Origin: Streptomyces syringium
Lineage (GTDB): Bacteria; Actinomycetota; Actinomycetes; Streptomycetales; Streptomycetaceae
Reading direction: 5' to 3'
Assembly: GCF_017876625.1 (NCBI RefSeq)
Contig: NZ_JAGIOH010000001.1
Coordinates: 2,108,001-2,172,000 of the forward strand
Length of the DNA: 64,000 nucleotides
A model generated the notes under the pieces. It saw only the letters and a program-made list of their open reading frames with translations, was not told the origin of the DNA and made no database searches. Every line of letters starts with the position of its first letter. Position 1 is the first letter of the stretch. Of the stretch, positions 29,173 through 36,469 are shown in pieces. The translations under genes were made by a program, and so were the position numbers.

Positions 29173-30084
29173 ATGCCCCAGTCCATGAGCGGCACCATGA
29201 ACGAAATGCTCTCCCCCCGCGCCCGTAATCCCGTCGGCGGCCATATCCCGGTGGCCGGCGGGCTGGCCAAGGTCGGTCTGCCGTACGCCCGGGAGATGGG
29301 CGCCGAGGCCGTGCAGGTCTTCGTCGCCAATCCGCGCGGCTGGGCGACCCCGTCCGGCAACGCCCGGCAGGACGAGGAATTCCGTGCCGCCTGCGCGGCC
29401 GAGTCCCTCCCCGTCTTCGTCCACGCCCCCTACCTGATCAACTTCGGGTCGCACACCGAGGCGACGGCGGAGAAGTCCGTGGAGTCGATGCGGCACTCGC
29501 TGCGCCGGGGGCGGGCGATCGGGGCGCGCGGCGTCGTCGTGCACACCGGCTCGGCGACCGGCGGCCGGCCGCGCCGCGAGGCCCTGGCGCAGGTCCACGA
29601 GCGGCTGCTGCCGCTGCTGGACGAGCTGACCCATGACGACGACCCGTGGCTGCTGCTGGAGCCGACGGCCGGTCAGGGTGCCTCGCTCTGCTCGCTGGTG
29701 GCGGATCTCGGCCCGTACTTCGAGGCGCTGGAGCACCATCCGAAGCTCGGGGTCTGCCTGGACACCTGCCATGTCTTCGCGGCGGGTCACGACCTCGCCG
29801 AGACCGGCGGGATGAAGCAGACGCTCGACGAGCTGGTCTCCGTCGTGGGCGGGGGCCGGCTGCGGCTGATCCACGCGAACGACTCCCAGGAGGCCGTCGG
29901 CGCGCACCGGGACCGGCACGAGAGCATCGGTTCCGGCCATATCGGCGCCGAGCCCTTCGCGGAGCTGTTCACGCATCCGGCGACCGAGGGGGTGCCGCTG
30001 ACGATCGAGACGCCGGGCGGCAAGGAGGGGCACGCCGCGGACGTGGCGCGGCTGAAGGAGCTACGGGACGGCTGCGCCGGCTAG
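29173..30084 (+). CDS. nfo: deoxyribonuclease IV / AP endonuclease (Nfo family)
   Basis: 303 aa. TIM-barrel AP endonuclease for base-excision repair. Metal-site motifs are present: FVHAPYLINFGS, VVHTGSATGG, LLLEPTAGQG, LGVCLDTCHVFAAGHD, RLIHANDSQEAVGAHRDRHE, GSGHIG and PLTIETPG. These give the His, Glu and Asp ligands of the three-zinc centre. The start at 29173 adds a short variable N-terminus before GGHIPVAGGLA. It is co-transcribed with the kinase (3 bp gap), an unusual pairing of wall sensing and DNA repair. A 17-bp tandem repeat of AGGCGGTGTCCTCG begins at its 3' end. Confidence 0.92.
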   Translation: MPQSMSGTMNEMLSPRARNPVGGHIPVAGGLAKVGLPYAREMGAEAVQVFVANPRGWATPSGNARQDEEFRAACAAESLPVFVHAPYLINFGSHTEATAEKSVESMRHSLRRGRAIGARGVVVHTGSATGGRPRREALAQVHERLLPLLDELTHDDDPWLLLEPTAGQGASLCSLVADLGPYFEALEHHPKLGVCLDTCHVFAAGHDLAETGGMKQTLDELVSVVGGGRLRLIHANDSQEAVGAHRDRHESIGSGHIGAEPFAELFTHPATEGVPLTIETPGGKEGHAADVARLKELRDGCAG

Positions 30085-30113
30085 GCGGTGTCCTCGGACA
30101 GGCGGTGTCCTCG
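30083..30113. repeat. two tandem copies of AGGCGGTGTCCTCG
   Basis: The 14-mer occurs at 30083-30096 and 30100-30113, at the end of nfo and in the gap to the convergent gene. No function is suggested. Confidence 0.5.
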
Positions 30114-30136
30114 AACGCCGGGCGGGCCGGAGAACG

Positions 30137-30760
30137 TCACAGCTCCGGGCCGTCGCCGGGTTCCTCCTGGTAGGAGTAGCGCTGCTCGCGCCAGGGGTCG
30201 CCGACGTTGTGATAGCCGCGCTCTTCCCAGAAGCCCCGGCGGTCGGCGGTCATGTATTCGACGCCGCGCACCCATTTCGGGCCCTTCCAGGCATACAGGT
30301 GCGGTACGACGAGGCGGACCGGGAAGCCGTGCTCGGCGGTGAGCGGTTCGCCGTCCTTGTGGGTGGCGAAAATGGTCTGCTCCGCGGTGAAATCGGCAAG
30401 CCGCAGATTTGAGCTGAAACCGTACTCGGCCCACACCATCACATGCGTGACCTCGGGTGCGGGCGGTGCGAGTTCGAGGATCGTCCGGGCCGAAACCCCA
30501 CCCCATTCGGCGCCGAGCATGCTGTACTTCGTGACGCAGTGCAGATCCGCGACGACCGTCGAATACGGCAGGGCGGAGAAGTCCTCATGGTTCCAGCAGC
30601 GCTTGTCACCGTCGGCGGTCGAACCGAAGACGCGGAACTCCCAGCGGTCGGCCTTGAACTTCGGCACCGGTCCGTAGTGCGTCACCGGCCAGCCGCGCTG
30701 GAGACGCTGCCCCGGAGGCAGCTGAAGCTGTTCCCCTTTGCGGCTTTCCGACTGACCCAT
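30137..30760 (-). CDS. sulfite-oxidase-fold molybdopterin protein
   Basis: 207 aa. Sulfite oxidase/YedY-like catalytic domain. The cysteine that ligates molybdenum is in VVADLHCVTKYSMLG. WGGVSARTILELA and GFPVRLVVPHLYAWKGPKWV are typical pterin-site segments. There is no signal peptide, haem domain or Tat motif, so it appears to be a small cytoplasmic single-domain member. The physiological substrate is unknown. It is convergent with nfo and divergent from bacterioferritin. Confidence 0.87.
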   Translation of the reverse strand: MGQSESRKGEQLQLPPGQRLQRGWPVTHYGPVPKFKADRWEFRVFGSTADGDKRCWNHEDFSALPYSTVVADLHCVTKYSMLGAEWGGVSARTILELAPPAPEVTHVMVWAEYGFSSNLRLADFTAEQTIFATHKDGEPLTAEHGFPVRLVVPHLYAWKGPKWVRGVEYMTADRRGFWEERGYHNVGDPWREQRYSYQEEPGDGPEL

Positions 30761-30913
30761 GGGTCCATGGTGTCAGACCTTCCGGTGTGGTGATGACCAG
30801 GGGTTCCGCTATTGGGGCAACTCCCACTAAGTGTGCACTTACTGGACGCTTTCGAAGGGCGGTGCGAGGATGCGGCCTACCTGCCAGCCATCCTCTTGGA
30901 AGGAGCCTCTGCA

Positions 30914-31393
30914 ATGCAGGGCGACCCCGAGGTCATCGAATTTCTCAATGAGCAGCTGACTGCCGAGCTGACGGCCATCAACCAGTACTTCCTGCACGCG
31001 AAGATGCAGGAGAACTTCGGCTGGCCCAAGCTCGCGAAGCACACCAGGGCCGAGTCGTTCGACGAGATGAAGCACGCGGAGATCCTGACCGACCGGATCC
31101 TGTTCCTGGACGGGCTGCCGAACTACCAGCGGCTCTTCCACGTCCGGATCGGACAGACGGTGACCGAGATGTTCCAGGCCGACCGGCAGGTGGAGGTCGA
31201 GGCCATCGACCGCCTCAAGCGCGGCGTGGAGGTCATGCGGGCCAAGGGCGACATCACCTCGGCGAACATCTTCGAGTCGATCCTCGAGGACGAGGAGAGC
31301 CACATCGACTATCTCGACACCCAGCTGGACCTGGTCGAGAAGCTCGGCGAGCCGCTGTACCTCGCCCAGCTGATCGAGCAGCCGGACAGCTGA
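30914..31393 (+). CDS. bfr: bacterioferritin
   Basis: 159 aa. Haem-containing 24-mer iron store. Ferroxidase ligands are in place: Glu18, Glu51, His54 and the later Glu residues in ESILEDEESHIDYL. Met52, the haem axial ligand, is present in SFDEMKHAE, separating it from haem-free ferritins and Dps. GGAAGGAGC precedes the ATG at 30914, so that start was preferred over an upstream in-frame start. Its 3' end is one base from the stop codon of the convergent bfd gene, so the transcripts must overlap. Confidence 0.96.
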   Translation: MQGDPEVIEFLNEQLTAELTAINQYFLHAKMQENFGWPKLAKHTRAESFDEMKHAEILTDRILFLDGLPNYQRLFHVRIGQTVTEMFQADRQVEVEAIDRLKRGVEVMRAKGDITSANIFESILEDEESHIDYLDTQLDLVEKLGEPLYLAQLIEQPDS

Positions 31394-31394
31394 G

Positions 31395-31649
31395 TCAGGC
31401 CGCCTGCGCCTCGGGTATCGCGGTCAGCTCGGCGCTGAGGACCTCCGGGTCGCCCTGATCGGCGAGCTCACGGCGGGGGCACGCGCCACGCCCGAGAATG
31501 CCCTGGATGCGGCGGACACAGCTGCCGCAGTCGGTGCCGGCCTTGCTCACGGAGGCTATCTGGCGGGGCGTGCACGCCCCGCGGTCCGCGTGCTCGCGCA
31601 CCTGCTGCTCGGTGATCCCGAAGCATGAGCAGACGTACACGCGGTTCAC
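31395..31649 (-). CDS. bfd: bacterioferritin-associated ferredoxin (BFD-like [2Fe-2S])
   Basis: 84 aa. Four cysteines in the BFD arrangement: Cys7, Cys9 (VYVCSCFG), Cys41 and Cys44 (GTDCGSCV). Bfd binds bacterioferritin and delivers electrons to release stored iron. It ends with a non-conserved tail of ~30 residues. The GTG start at 31649 lies ~20 bp from a DmdR/IdeR-type iron box, so expression under iron starvation is expected. It faces bfr tail to tail. Confidence 0.92.
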   Translation of the reverse strand: MNRVYVCSCFGITEQQVREHADRGACTPRQIASVSKAGTDCGSCVRRIQGILGRGACPRRELADQGDPEVLSAELTAIPEAQAA

Positions 31650-31669
31650 CGCCTCACCGGGTTGATCAA

Positions 31670-31688
31670 TAAGGTTACCCTTACCTTA
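31670..31688 (-). promoter_or_regulatory. iron box (DmdR/IdeR-type operator) for bfd
   Basis: The minus strand reads TAAGGTAAGGGTAACCTTA. By eye 15 of 19 positions match the actinobacterial iron-box consensus TTAGGTTAGGCTAACCTAA. It is placed to block the bfd promoter when iron is plentiful. Confidence 0.75.
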
Positions 31689-31715
31689 CCCGGCCCGGTC
31701 GGGGATTAACAACGC

Positions 31716-31750
31716 AGTGGGGCGCGGATCACTTCGATCCGCGCCCCACT
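31716..31750 (-). terminator. DAHP synthase terminator hairpin
   Basis: AGTGGGGCGCGGATC and GATCCGCGCCCCACT form a perfect 15-bp stem with an ACTTC loop, 20 bp past the DAHP synthase stop codon. On the minus strand a short T-rich stretch (GTTGTTAAT) follows. Confidence 0.8.
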
Positions 31751-31769
31751 GTTTCGTTCCGCCGGGTTC

Positions 31770-33119
31770 CTACTGGTCCCGGTACATTTCCGCGACCAGG
31801 AACGCCAGGTCCAGGGACTGGCTGCGGTTGAGGCGCGGGTCGCACGCCGTCTCGTAGCGCTGGTGCAGATCGTCGACGAAGATCTCGTCGCCGCCGCCCA
31901 CGCACTCCGTGACGTCGTCGCCGGTCAGCTCGACGTGGATGCCGCCCGGGTGGGTGCCGAGGCTCTTGTGGACCTCGAAGAAGCCCTTGACCTCGTCGAG
32001 CACGTCGTCGAAGCGGCGGGTCTTGTGGCCCGAGGCCGCCTCGAAGGTGTTGCCGTGCATCGGGTCGCTGATCCAGACGACCTGCGCACCGGACGCCGTG
32101 ACCTTCTCGACCAGCGTCGGGAGCTTGTCCCGGATCTTGTCGGCACCCATACGGGTGATGAAGGTGAGCCGGCCCGGCTCGCGCTCGGGGTCGAGCCGCT
32201 CGATGAGGGTCAGCGCGTCCTCGGGCGTCGTCGTCGGGCCGAGCTTCACCCCGATCGGGTTGCGGATCTTCGACGCGAACTCGATGTGCGCGCCGTCGAG
32301 CTGCCGGGTGCGCTCACCGATCCACACCATGTGGCCCGAGACGTCGTACAGATCGCCGGTCCGCGAGTCGACACGGGTCAGCGCCGACTCGTAGTCGAGG
32401 ACGAGCGCCTCGTGCGACGAGAAGAACTCGACCGTCTTGAACTCCTCCGGGTCCACCCCGCAGGCGTTCATGAAGTTCATCGCGCGGTCGATCTCGCGGG
32501 CGAGCGCCTCGTAGCGCTGGCCGGAGGGGGACGACTTCACGAAGTCCTGGTTCCAGGCGTGCACCTGGCGCAGGTCCGCGTAGCCGCCGGTGGTGAAGGC
32601 GCGGACCAGGTTCAGGGTGGAGGCGGAGGCGTTGTACATCCGCTTCAGCCGCTGCGGGTCCGGCGTACGGGCTTCGGGGGTGAAGGCGAAGCCGTTGACG
32701 GAGTCGCCGCGGTAGGTCGGCAGGGTCACGCCGTCGCGGGTCTCGGTCGGCTTGGAGCGGGGCTTGCTGTACTGGCCGGCGATGCGGCCGACCTTCACGA
32801 CGGGCACCGACCCGGCGTAGGTCAGCACCGCGCCCATCTGCAGGAGCGTCTTCAGCTTGTTGCGGATCTGGTCGGCGCCGACGGCGTCGAAGGCCTCGGC
32901 GCAGTCGCCGCCCTGGAGCAGGAACGCCTCACCACGGGCGACGGCTCCCAGGCGGTGACGCAGCTGGTCGCACTCGCCCGCGAAGACGAGCGGCGGATAG
33001 GACTCGAGCTCGGCGATCACATCGCGCAGAGCCTCTTGATCCGGCCAGTCAGGCTGCTGCGCCGCGGGCAGGGAGCGCCAGGTGTTGCCACCGGCGTGGA
33101 GTTCAGCGTTCACGGTCAC
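31770..33119 (-). CDS. aroH: class II DAHP synthase (3-deoxy-7-phosphoheptulonate synthase)
   Basis: 449 aa. First committed step of the shikimate pathway, PEP plus erythrose 4-phosphate. Class II (plant/mycobacterial) landmarks: FAGECDQLR, FLLQGGDCAEAF, GRIAGQYSKPRS, WNQDFV, SSHEALVLDYE, GHMVWIGERTRQ, LGPTTT, DPMHGNT and LTGDDVTECVGGG. There are two candidate GTGs at the start, 6 bp apart; 33119 gives MTVNAEL as in relatives. It is divergent from the trp attenuator-trpEG unit, sharing ~98 bp of promoter. It supplies chorismate that the opposite gene consumes. Confidence 0.95.
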   Translation of the reverse strand: MTVNAELHAGGNTWRSLPAAQQPDWPDQEALRDVIAELESYPPLVFAGECDQLRHRLGAVARGEAFLLQGGDCAEAFDAVGADQIRNKLKTLLQMGAVLTYAGSVPVVKVGRIAGQYSKPRSKPTETRDGVTLPTYRGDSVNGFAFTPEARTPDPQRLKRMYNASASTLNLVRAFTTGGYADLRQVHAWNQDFVKSSPSGQRYEALAREIDRAMNFMNACGVDPEEFKTVEFFSSHEALVLDYESALTRVDSRTGDLYDVSGHMVWIGERTRQLDGAHIEFASKIRNPIGVKLGPTTTPEDALTLIERLDPEREPGRLTFITRMGADKIRDKLPTLVEKVTASGAQVVWISDPMHGNTFEAASGHKTRRFDDVLDEVKGFFEVHKSLGTHPGGIHVELTGDDVTECVGGGDEIFVDDLHQRYETACDPRLNRSQSLDLAFLVAEMYRDQ

Positions 33120-33162
33120 ACTCCAACATTACGGGGTCGATGCATCTGTCCATCCGCCGGGA

Positions 33163-33210
33163 CCGACATCTGAGACGCTCCCCACTCGGATGTCGGGGTT
33201 CCGGTAGGGT
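33163..33210 (+). promoter_or_regulatory. trp promoter region with inverted repeat and -10 box
   Basis: CCGACATC (33163-33170) and GATGTCGG (33189-33196) form an inverted repeat with an 18-bp spacer. TAGGGT at 33205-33210 is a -10 box that ends 7 nt before the trpL ATG, pointing to a leaderless leader-peptide mRNA. The inverted repeat could be a regulator site shared with the divergent DAHP synthase gene. Confidence 0.5.
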
Positions 33211-33217
33211 GCGCCAC

Positions 33218-33283
33218 ATGCTCGCGCCGATGAACCGGAACTGGTGGTGGACCGCTCTCAGGCGGCCCACTGATCGCGCGTAG
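33218..33283 (+). CDS. trpL: trp leader peptide
   Basis: 21-codon ORF (ATG to TAG) containing three consecutive Trp codons (NWWWTAL, codons 9-11), very rare in random sequence. Ribosome stalling at these codons when Trp-tRNA is scarce would govern the downstream hairpin. There is no Shine-Dalgarno sequence; a -10 box 7 nt upstream suggests leaderless translation. It is followed by the terminator hairpin at 33301-33324 and then trpEG. It is too short to be found by ordinary gene calling. Confidence 0.93.
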   Translation: MLAPMNRNWWWTALRRPTDRA

Positions 33284-33300
33284 CAGCACACTCACCGCGA

Positions 33301-33324
33301 AGGCCGCCCCGAGGGGCGGCCTTC
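33301..33324 (+). terminator. trp attenuator terminator
   Basis: AAGGCCGCCC-CGAG-GGGCGGCCTT: a perfect 10-bp stem with a 4-nt loop, 17 nt after the trpL stop and 48 bp before trpEG. It fits transcription attenuation governed by trpL. Confidence 0.88.
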
Positions 33325-33371
33325 CGTGTTCCACGGGCCGTTCCCTCCTCGCACCGGAAGGAACTCCCCAG

Positions 33372-35294
33372 ATGCCCGACACCTCCGCTCTCCTCGCACG
33401 GCTGACCGACCCCGCCTGCCCGCCCTTCGCCCTGCTGCGCCGCCGCACCCCCGGCCGCCCGCACGGCGCCGGGGAGGACCGCGTCGAGCTGCTGATCGGC
33501 CCGGTGGGCGAGGCCGGACGCCTCACCGGCATCCCCTTGCCGTCCGGTGCCCCCGCCGGGGGCGGCCCCGCGCACGACGCGCTCGCGCTCGTGCCGTTCC
33601 GGCAGATCCGCGAGCGCGGCTTCGAGGTCACCGACGACGGGACGCCCCTGCTGGTGCTGCGGCCCGAGGAGTCGTACGAACTGCCGCTCGCCGAGGTCCT
33701 CGCCGCGCTGCCCGCGCACGAGGTACGGGTCGACGGCGGGGCCTTCGACGTGAGCGACGAGGAGTACGCGCGGATCGTCGAGCGGGTGATCGAGGACGAG
33801 ATCGGGACGGGCGAAGGGGCCAATTTCGTCATCCGGCGGACCTTCGAGGGCGAGATCCACGGCTTCGGGGCGGCCGACGCACTGGCCCTCTTCCGGCGGC
33901 TGCTGGCCGGCGAGCGCGGCGCGTACTGGACGTACGTCGTGCACACGGGCGACCGGACGCTGGTGGGGGCGAGCCCGGAGGTGCACGTCCGGATGTCGGG
34001 CGGGACGGTCGTGATGAACCCGATCAGCGGCACGTACCGCTACCCCGCCGAGGGCCCGACGCCCGAGGGGCTGCTGGCCTTCCTGCACGACCGCAAGGAG
34101 GTGGAGGAGCTGTCCATGGTGGTGGACGAGGAGCTGAAGATGATGTGCACGGTCGGGGACATGGGCGGCGTGGTCGTCGGCCCCCGGCTCAAGGAGATGG
34201 CCCATCTCGCGCACACCGAGTACGAACTGCGCGGGCGCTCCTCGCTGGATGTGCGGGACGTGCTGCGGGAGACGATGTTCGCGGCGACCGTGACGGGCTC
34301 GCCGGTGCAGAACGCCTGCCGGGTCATCGGGCGGTACGAGCCGCAGGGGCGCGGCTACTACGCGGGGGCGCTCGCCCTCATCGGCCGCGACGCGGCGGGC
34401 GCGCAGACGCTCGACTCGCCGATCCTCATCCGGACCGCCGACATCGACCGGCGCGGCCGGCTGCGGGTGGCGGTCGGCGCCACGCTCGTACGCCACTCCG
34501 ACCCGGCCGGCGAGGTCGCCGAGACGCACGCCAAGGCCGCCGGCGTGCTCGCCGCGCTCGGCGTCCGCGACGCGCGGGGATCCGCGCCGGCGGGGCCCGG
34601 GGCCCGGCTCGGTGACGACCTTCGGGTACGGGCCGCGCTCGACGCCCGGCGCGCGGACCTGGCACCGTTCTGGCTGCGCATGCAGACCACGTCGTCGACG
34701 GCGAAGCTGTCGGGGCACGCGCTCGTCGTCGATGGCGAGGACACCTTCACGGCGATGCTGGCGCACCTGCTGCGCACCTCGGGGCTGACCGTCACCGTGC
34801 GCCGCTACGACGAGCCGGGCCTGCGGGACGCGGCGCTGCGCCACGAGGGGCCCGTGGTGCTGGGGCCGGGTCCCGGCGATCCGTCGGACGCGGCCGACCC
34901 CAAGATGCGGCTGCTGCGCGGGCTGGCAGCGGACCTGCTGCGCGAGCACCGGCACGGGGTGCTGGGAGTGTGCCTGGGCCACGAGCTGCTCGCGGCGGAG
35001 CTGGGCCTGGACATCGTCCGCAAGACGGACCCGGCCCAGGGAGCGCAGCAGCGCATCGACTTCTTCGGGCGCCCGGAGACGGTCGGCTTCTACAACACGT
35101 TCACGGCGCGCTGCGGGGAGACGACGGAGGCGGAGCTGGCCATGCACCGGGTGGAGGTCAGCCGGGACGCCTCCGGCGAGGTGCACGCGATCCGCGGCCC
35201 CGGCTTCGCGGGGGTCCAGTTCCACCCGGAGTCGGTACTGACCCTGAACGGCGCGACGATCGTGGCAGACCTGCTGGCGTCGGTGCTGGTCTGA
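33372..35294 (+). CDS. trpE: fused anthranilate synthase TrpE-TrpG
   Basis: 640 aa. Chorismate-binding component I (about 1-430; NFVIRRTFEG, MNPISGTYRYP, DEELKMMCTVGDMGG, RDVLRETMFAATVTGSPVQNA) joined to a glutamine amidotransferase (about 455-640; VLGPGPGDPSD, catalytic Cys534 in GVCLGHELLA, and QFHPESVLT). The single-chain form is typical of streptomycetes and some rhizobia. It converts chorismate and glutamine to anthranilate. The ATG at 33372 is preceded by GGAAGGAAC. It is controlled by the trpL attenuator. The Trp feedback-binding region was not assessed. Confidence 0.95.
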   Translation: MPDTSALLARLTDPACPPFALLRRRTPGRPHGAGEDRVELLIGPVGEAGRLTGIPLPSGAPAGGGPAHDALALVPFRQIRERGFEVTDDGTPLLVLRPEESYELPLAEVLAALPAHEVRVDGGAFDVSDEEYARIVERVIEDEIGTGEGANFVIRRTFEGEIHGFGAADALALFRRLLAGERGAYWTYVVHTGDRTLVGASPEVHVRMSGGTVVMNPISGTYRYPAEGPTPEGLLAFLHDRKEVEELSMVVDEELKMMCTVGDMGGVVVGPRLKEMAHLAHTEYELRGRSSLDVRDVLRETMFAATVTGSPVQNACRVIGRYEPQGRGYYAGALALIGRDAAGAQTLDSPILIRTADIDRRGRLRVAVGATLVRHSDPAGEVAETHAKAAGVLAALGVRDARGSAPAGPGARLGDDLRVRAALDARRADLAPFWLRMQTTSSTAKLSGHALVVDGEDTFTAMLAHLLRTSGLTVTVRRYDEPGLRDAALRHEGPVVLGPGPGDPSDAADPKMRLLRGLAADLLREHRHGVLGVCLGHELLAAELGLDIVRKTDPAQGAQQRIDFFGRPETVGFYNTFTARCGETTEAELAMHRVEVSRDASGEVHAIRGPGFAGVQFHPESVLTLNGATIVADLLASVLV

Positions 35295-35312
35295 GGGGCT
35301 CGCCCACCTGTT

Positions 35313-35362
35313 GCCCTCAATCGCCGGGCAGGCTCCTTGGAGTCTGCCCGGCGATTGAGGGC
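35313..35362. terminator. long hairpin terminator, CAATCGCCGGGC repeat family
   Basis: GCCCTCAATCGCCGGGCAG pairs perfectly with CTGCCCGGCGATTGAGGGC (19 bp) around a 12-nt loop. It lies between convergent trpEG and pfkA and shares the CCTCAATCGCCGG arm with hairpins at 48131-48172 and 57659-57707. Confidence 0.82.
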
Positions 35363-35397
35363 GATCTTTCGGCACCGGCGGTAGCCGGAGCCAACCC

Positions 35398-36429
35398 CTA
35401 GCCGAACAAAAGCTTCGCTTCCTCGTACCGATCAGCCGGCACCGTCTTCAACCGAGCCGTCGCCTCCCCGAGAGGCACCCGCACGATGTCCGTGCCCCGC
35501 AGCGCGACCATCGTCCCGAAGTCGCCGTCCCGCACCGCGGAGATCGCGTGCAGCCCGAACCGGGTCGCCAGCCACCGGTCGAACGCGCTCGGGGTGCCGC
35601 CGCGCTGGACGTGGCCCAGCACTATCGTGCGCGCCTCCTTACCGGTGCGGCGCTCGATCTCACCCGCCAGCCACTCCCCCACCCCGGAGAGCCGGACGTG
35701 GCCGAAGGCGTCCTGCGCGGCGGCGTTCTTGAGGACGAGGTCGCCGTCCTTCGGCATGGCGCCCTCCGCGACGACGACGATCGGGGCGTAGCTGGCGCGG
35801 AAGCGGGAGGTGACCCAGCCGCACACCTCGTCGAGGTCGAAGCGGTACTCGGGGACGAGGATGACGTTGGCGCCGCCTGCCATGCCGGAGTGCAGGGCGA
35901 TCCAGCCCGCGTGCCGGCCCATGACCTCCACGACGAGGACGCGCATGTGCGATTCGGCGGTGGTGTGCAGCCGGTCGATGGCCTCGGTGGCGATGTTGAC
36001 GGCGGTGTCGAAGCCGAAGGTGTAGTCCGTGGCGGAGAGGTCGTTGTCGATGGTCTTGGGGACGCCGACGCACCGGATGCCGTACTCGGCGCAGAGCCGG
36101 GCGGCGACGCCGAGGGTGTCCTCGCCGCCGATGGCGATCAGGGCGTCCACCCGGTCCTTGGCGAGGTTGTCCTTGATCCGGCGGACGCCGTCCGCTTCCT
36201 TGAAGGGATTGGTCCGCGACGATCCGAGCACGGTGCCGCCGCGCGGCAGGATGCCGCGCACGGCCGGGATGTCGAGGCGCGTCGCCGCGCCCTGGAGCGG
36301 CCCGCGCCAGCCGTCCTTGTAGCCGAGGAATTCGTAGTCGTAACGCTGGACGCCCTTGCGGACGACGGCGCGGATGACCGCGTTGAGCCCGGGGCAGTCA
36401 CCGCCACCGGTCAGTACTCCGACCCGCAT
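35398..36429 (-). CDS. pfkA: 6-phosphofructokinase family, possibly pyrophosphate-dependent
   Basis: 343 aa. Phosphorylates fructose 6-phosphate. It starts MRVGVLTGGGDCPGLN; active-site motifs are PKTIDNDL, EVMGRHAGWIAL and VQRGGTPSAFDR. The residue that sets the phosphate donor is Asp in IGGEDTLG, with Lys in PKTIDND. In this family Asp-104 plus Lys-124 (E. coli numbering) marks PPi-dependent enzymes, whereas Gly-104 marks ATP use. It lies downstream of the MacRS-like genes on the same strand with 40 bp between. The donor prediction is inference and should be tested. Confidence 0.92.
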   Translation of the reverse strand: MRVGVLTGGGDCPGLNAVIRAVVRKGVQRYDYEFLGYKDGWRGPLQGAATRLDIPAVRGILPRGGTVLGSSRTNPFKEADGVRRIKDNLAKDRVDALIAIGGEDTLGVAARLCAEYGIRCVGVPKTIDNDLSATDYTFGFDTAVNIATEAIDRLHTTAESHMRVLVVEVMGRHAGWIALHSGMAGGANVILVPEYRFDLDEVCGWVTSRFRASYAPIVVVAEGAMPKDGDLVLKNAAAQDAFGHVRLSGVGEWLAGEIERRTGKEARTIVLGHVQRGGTPSAFDRWLATRFGLHAISAVRDGDFGTMVALRGTDIVRVPLGEATARLKTVPADRYEEAKLLFG

Positions 36430-36469
36430 GACACCTTCCCTTCAGCCGGGTACGCCCGGCCGCGGAGGG

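Noticed and set aside
30137..30760. Sulfite-oxidase-fold protein as half of a MsrPQ methionine-sulfoxide repair system
   Set aside because: No Tat signal and no MsrQ-like haem membrane protein are nearby, so the MsrP assignment is unsupported.
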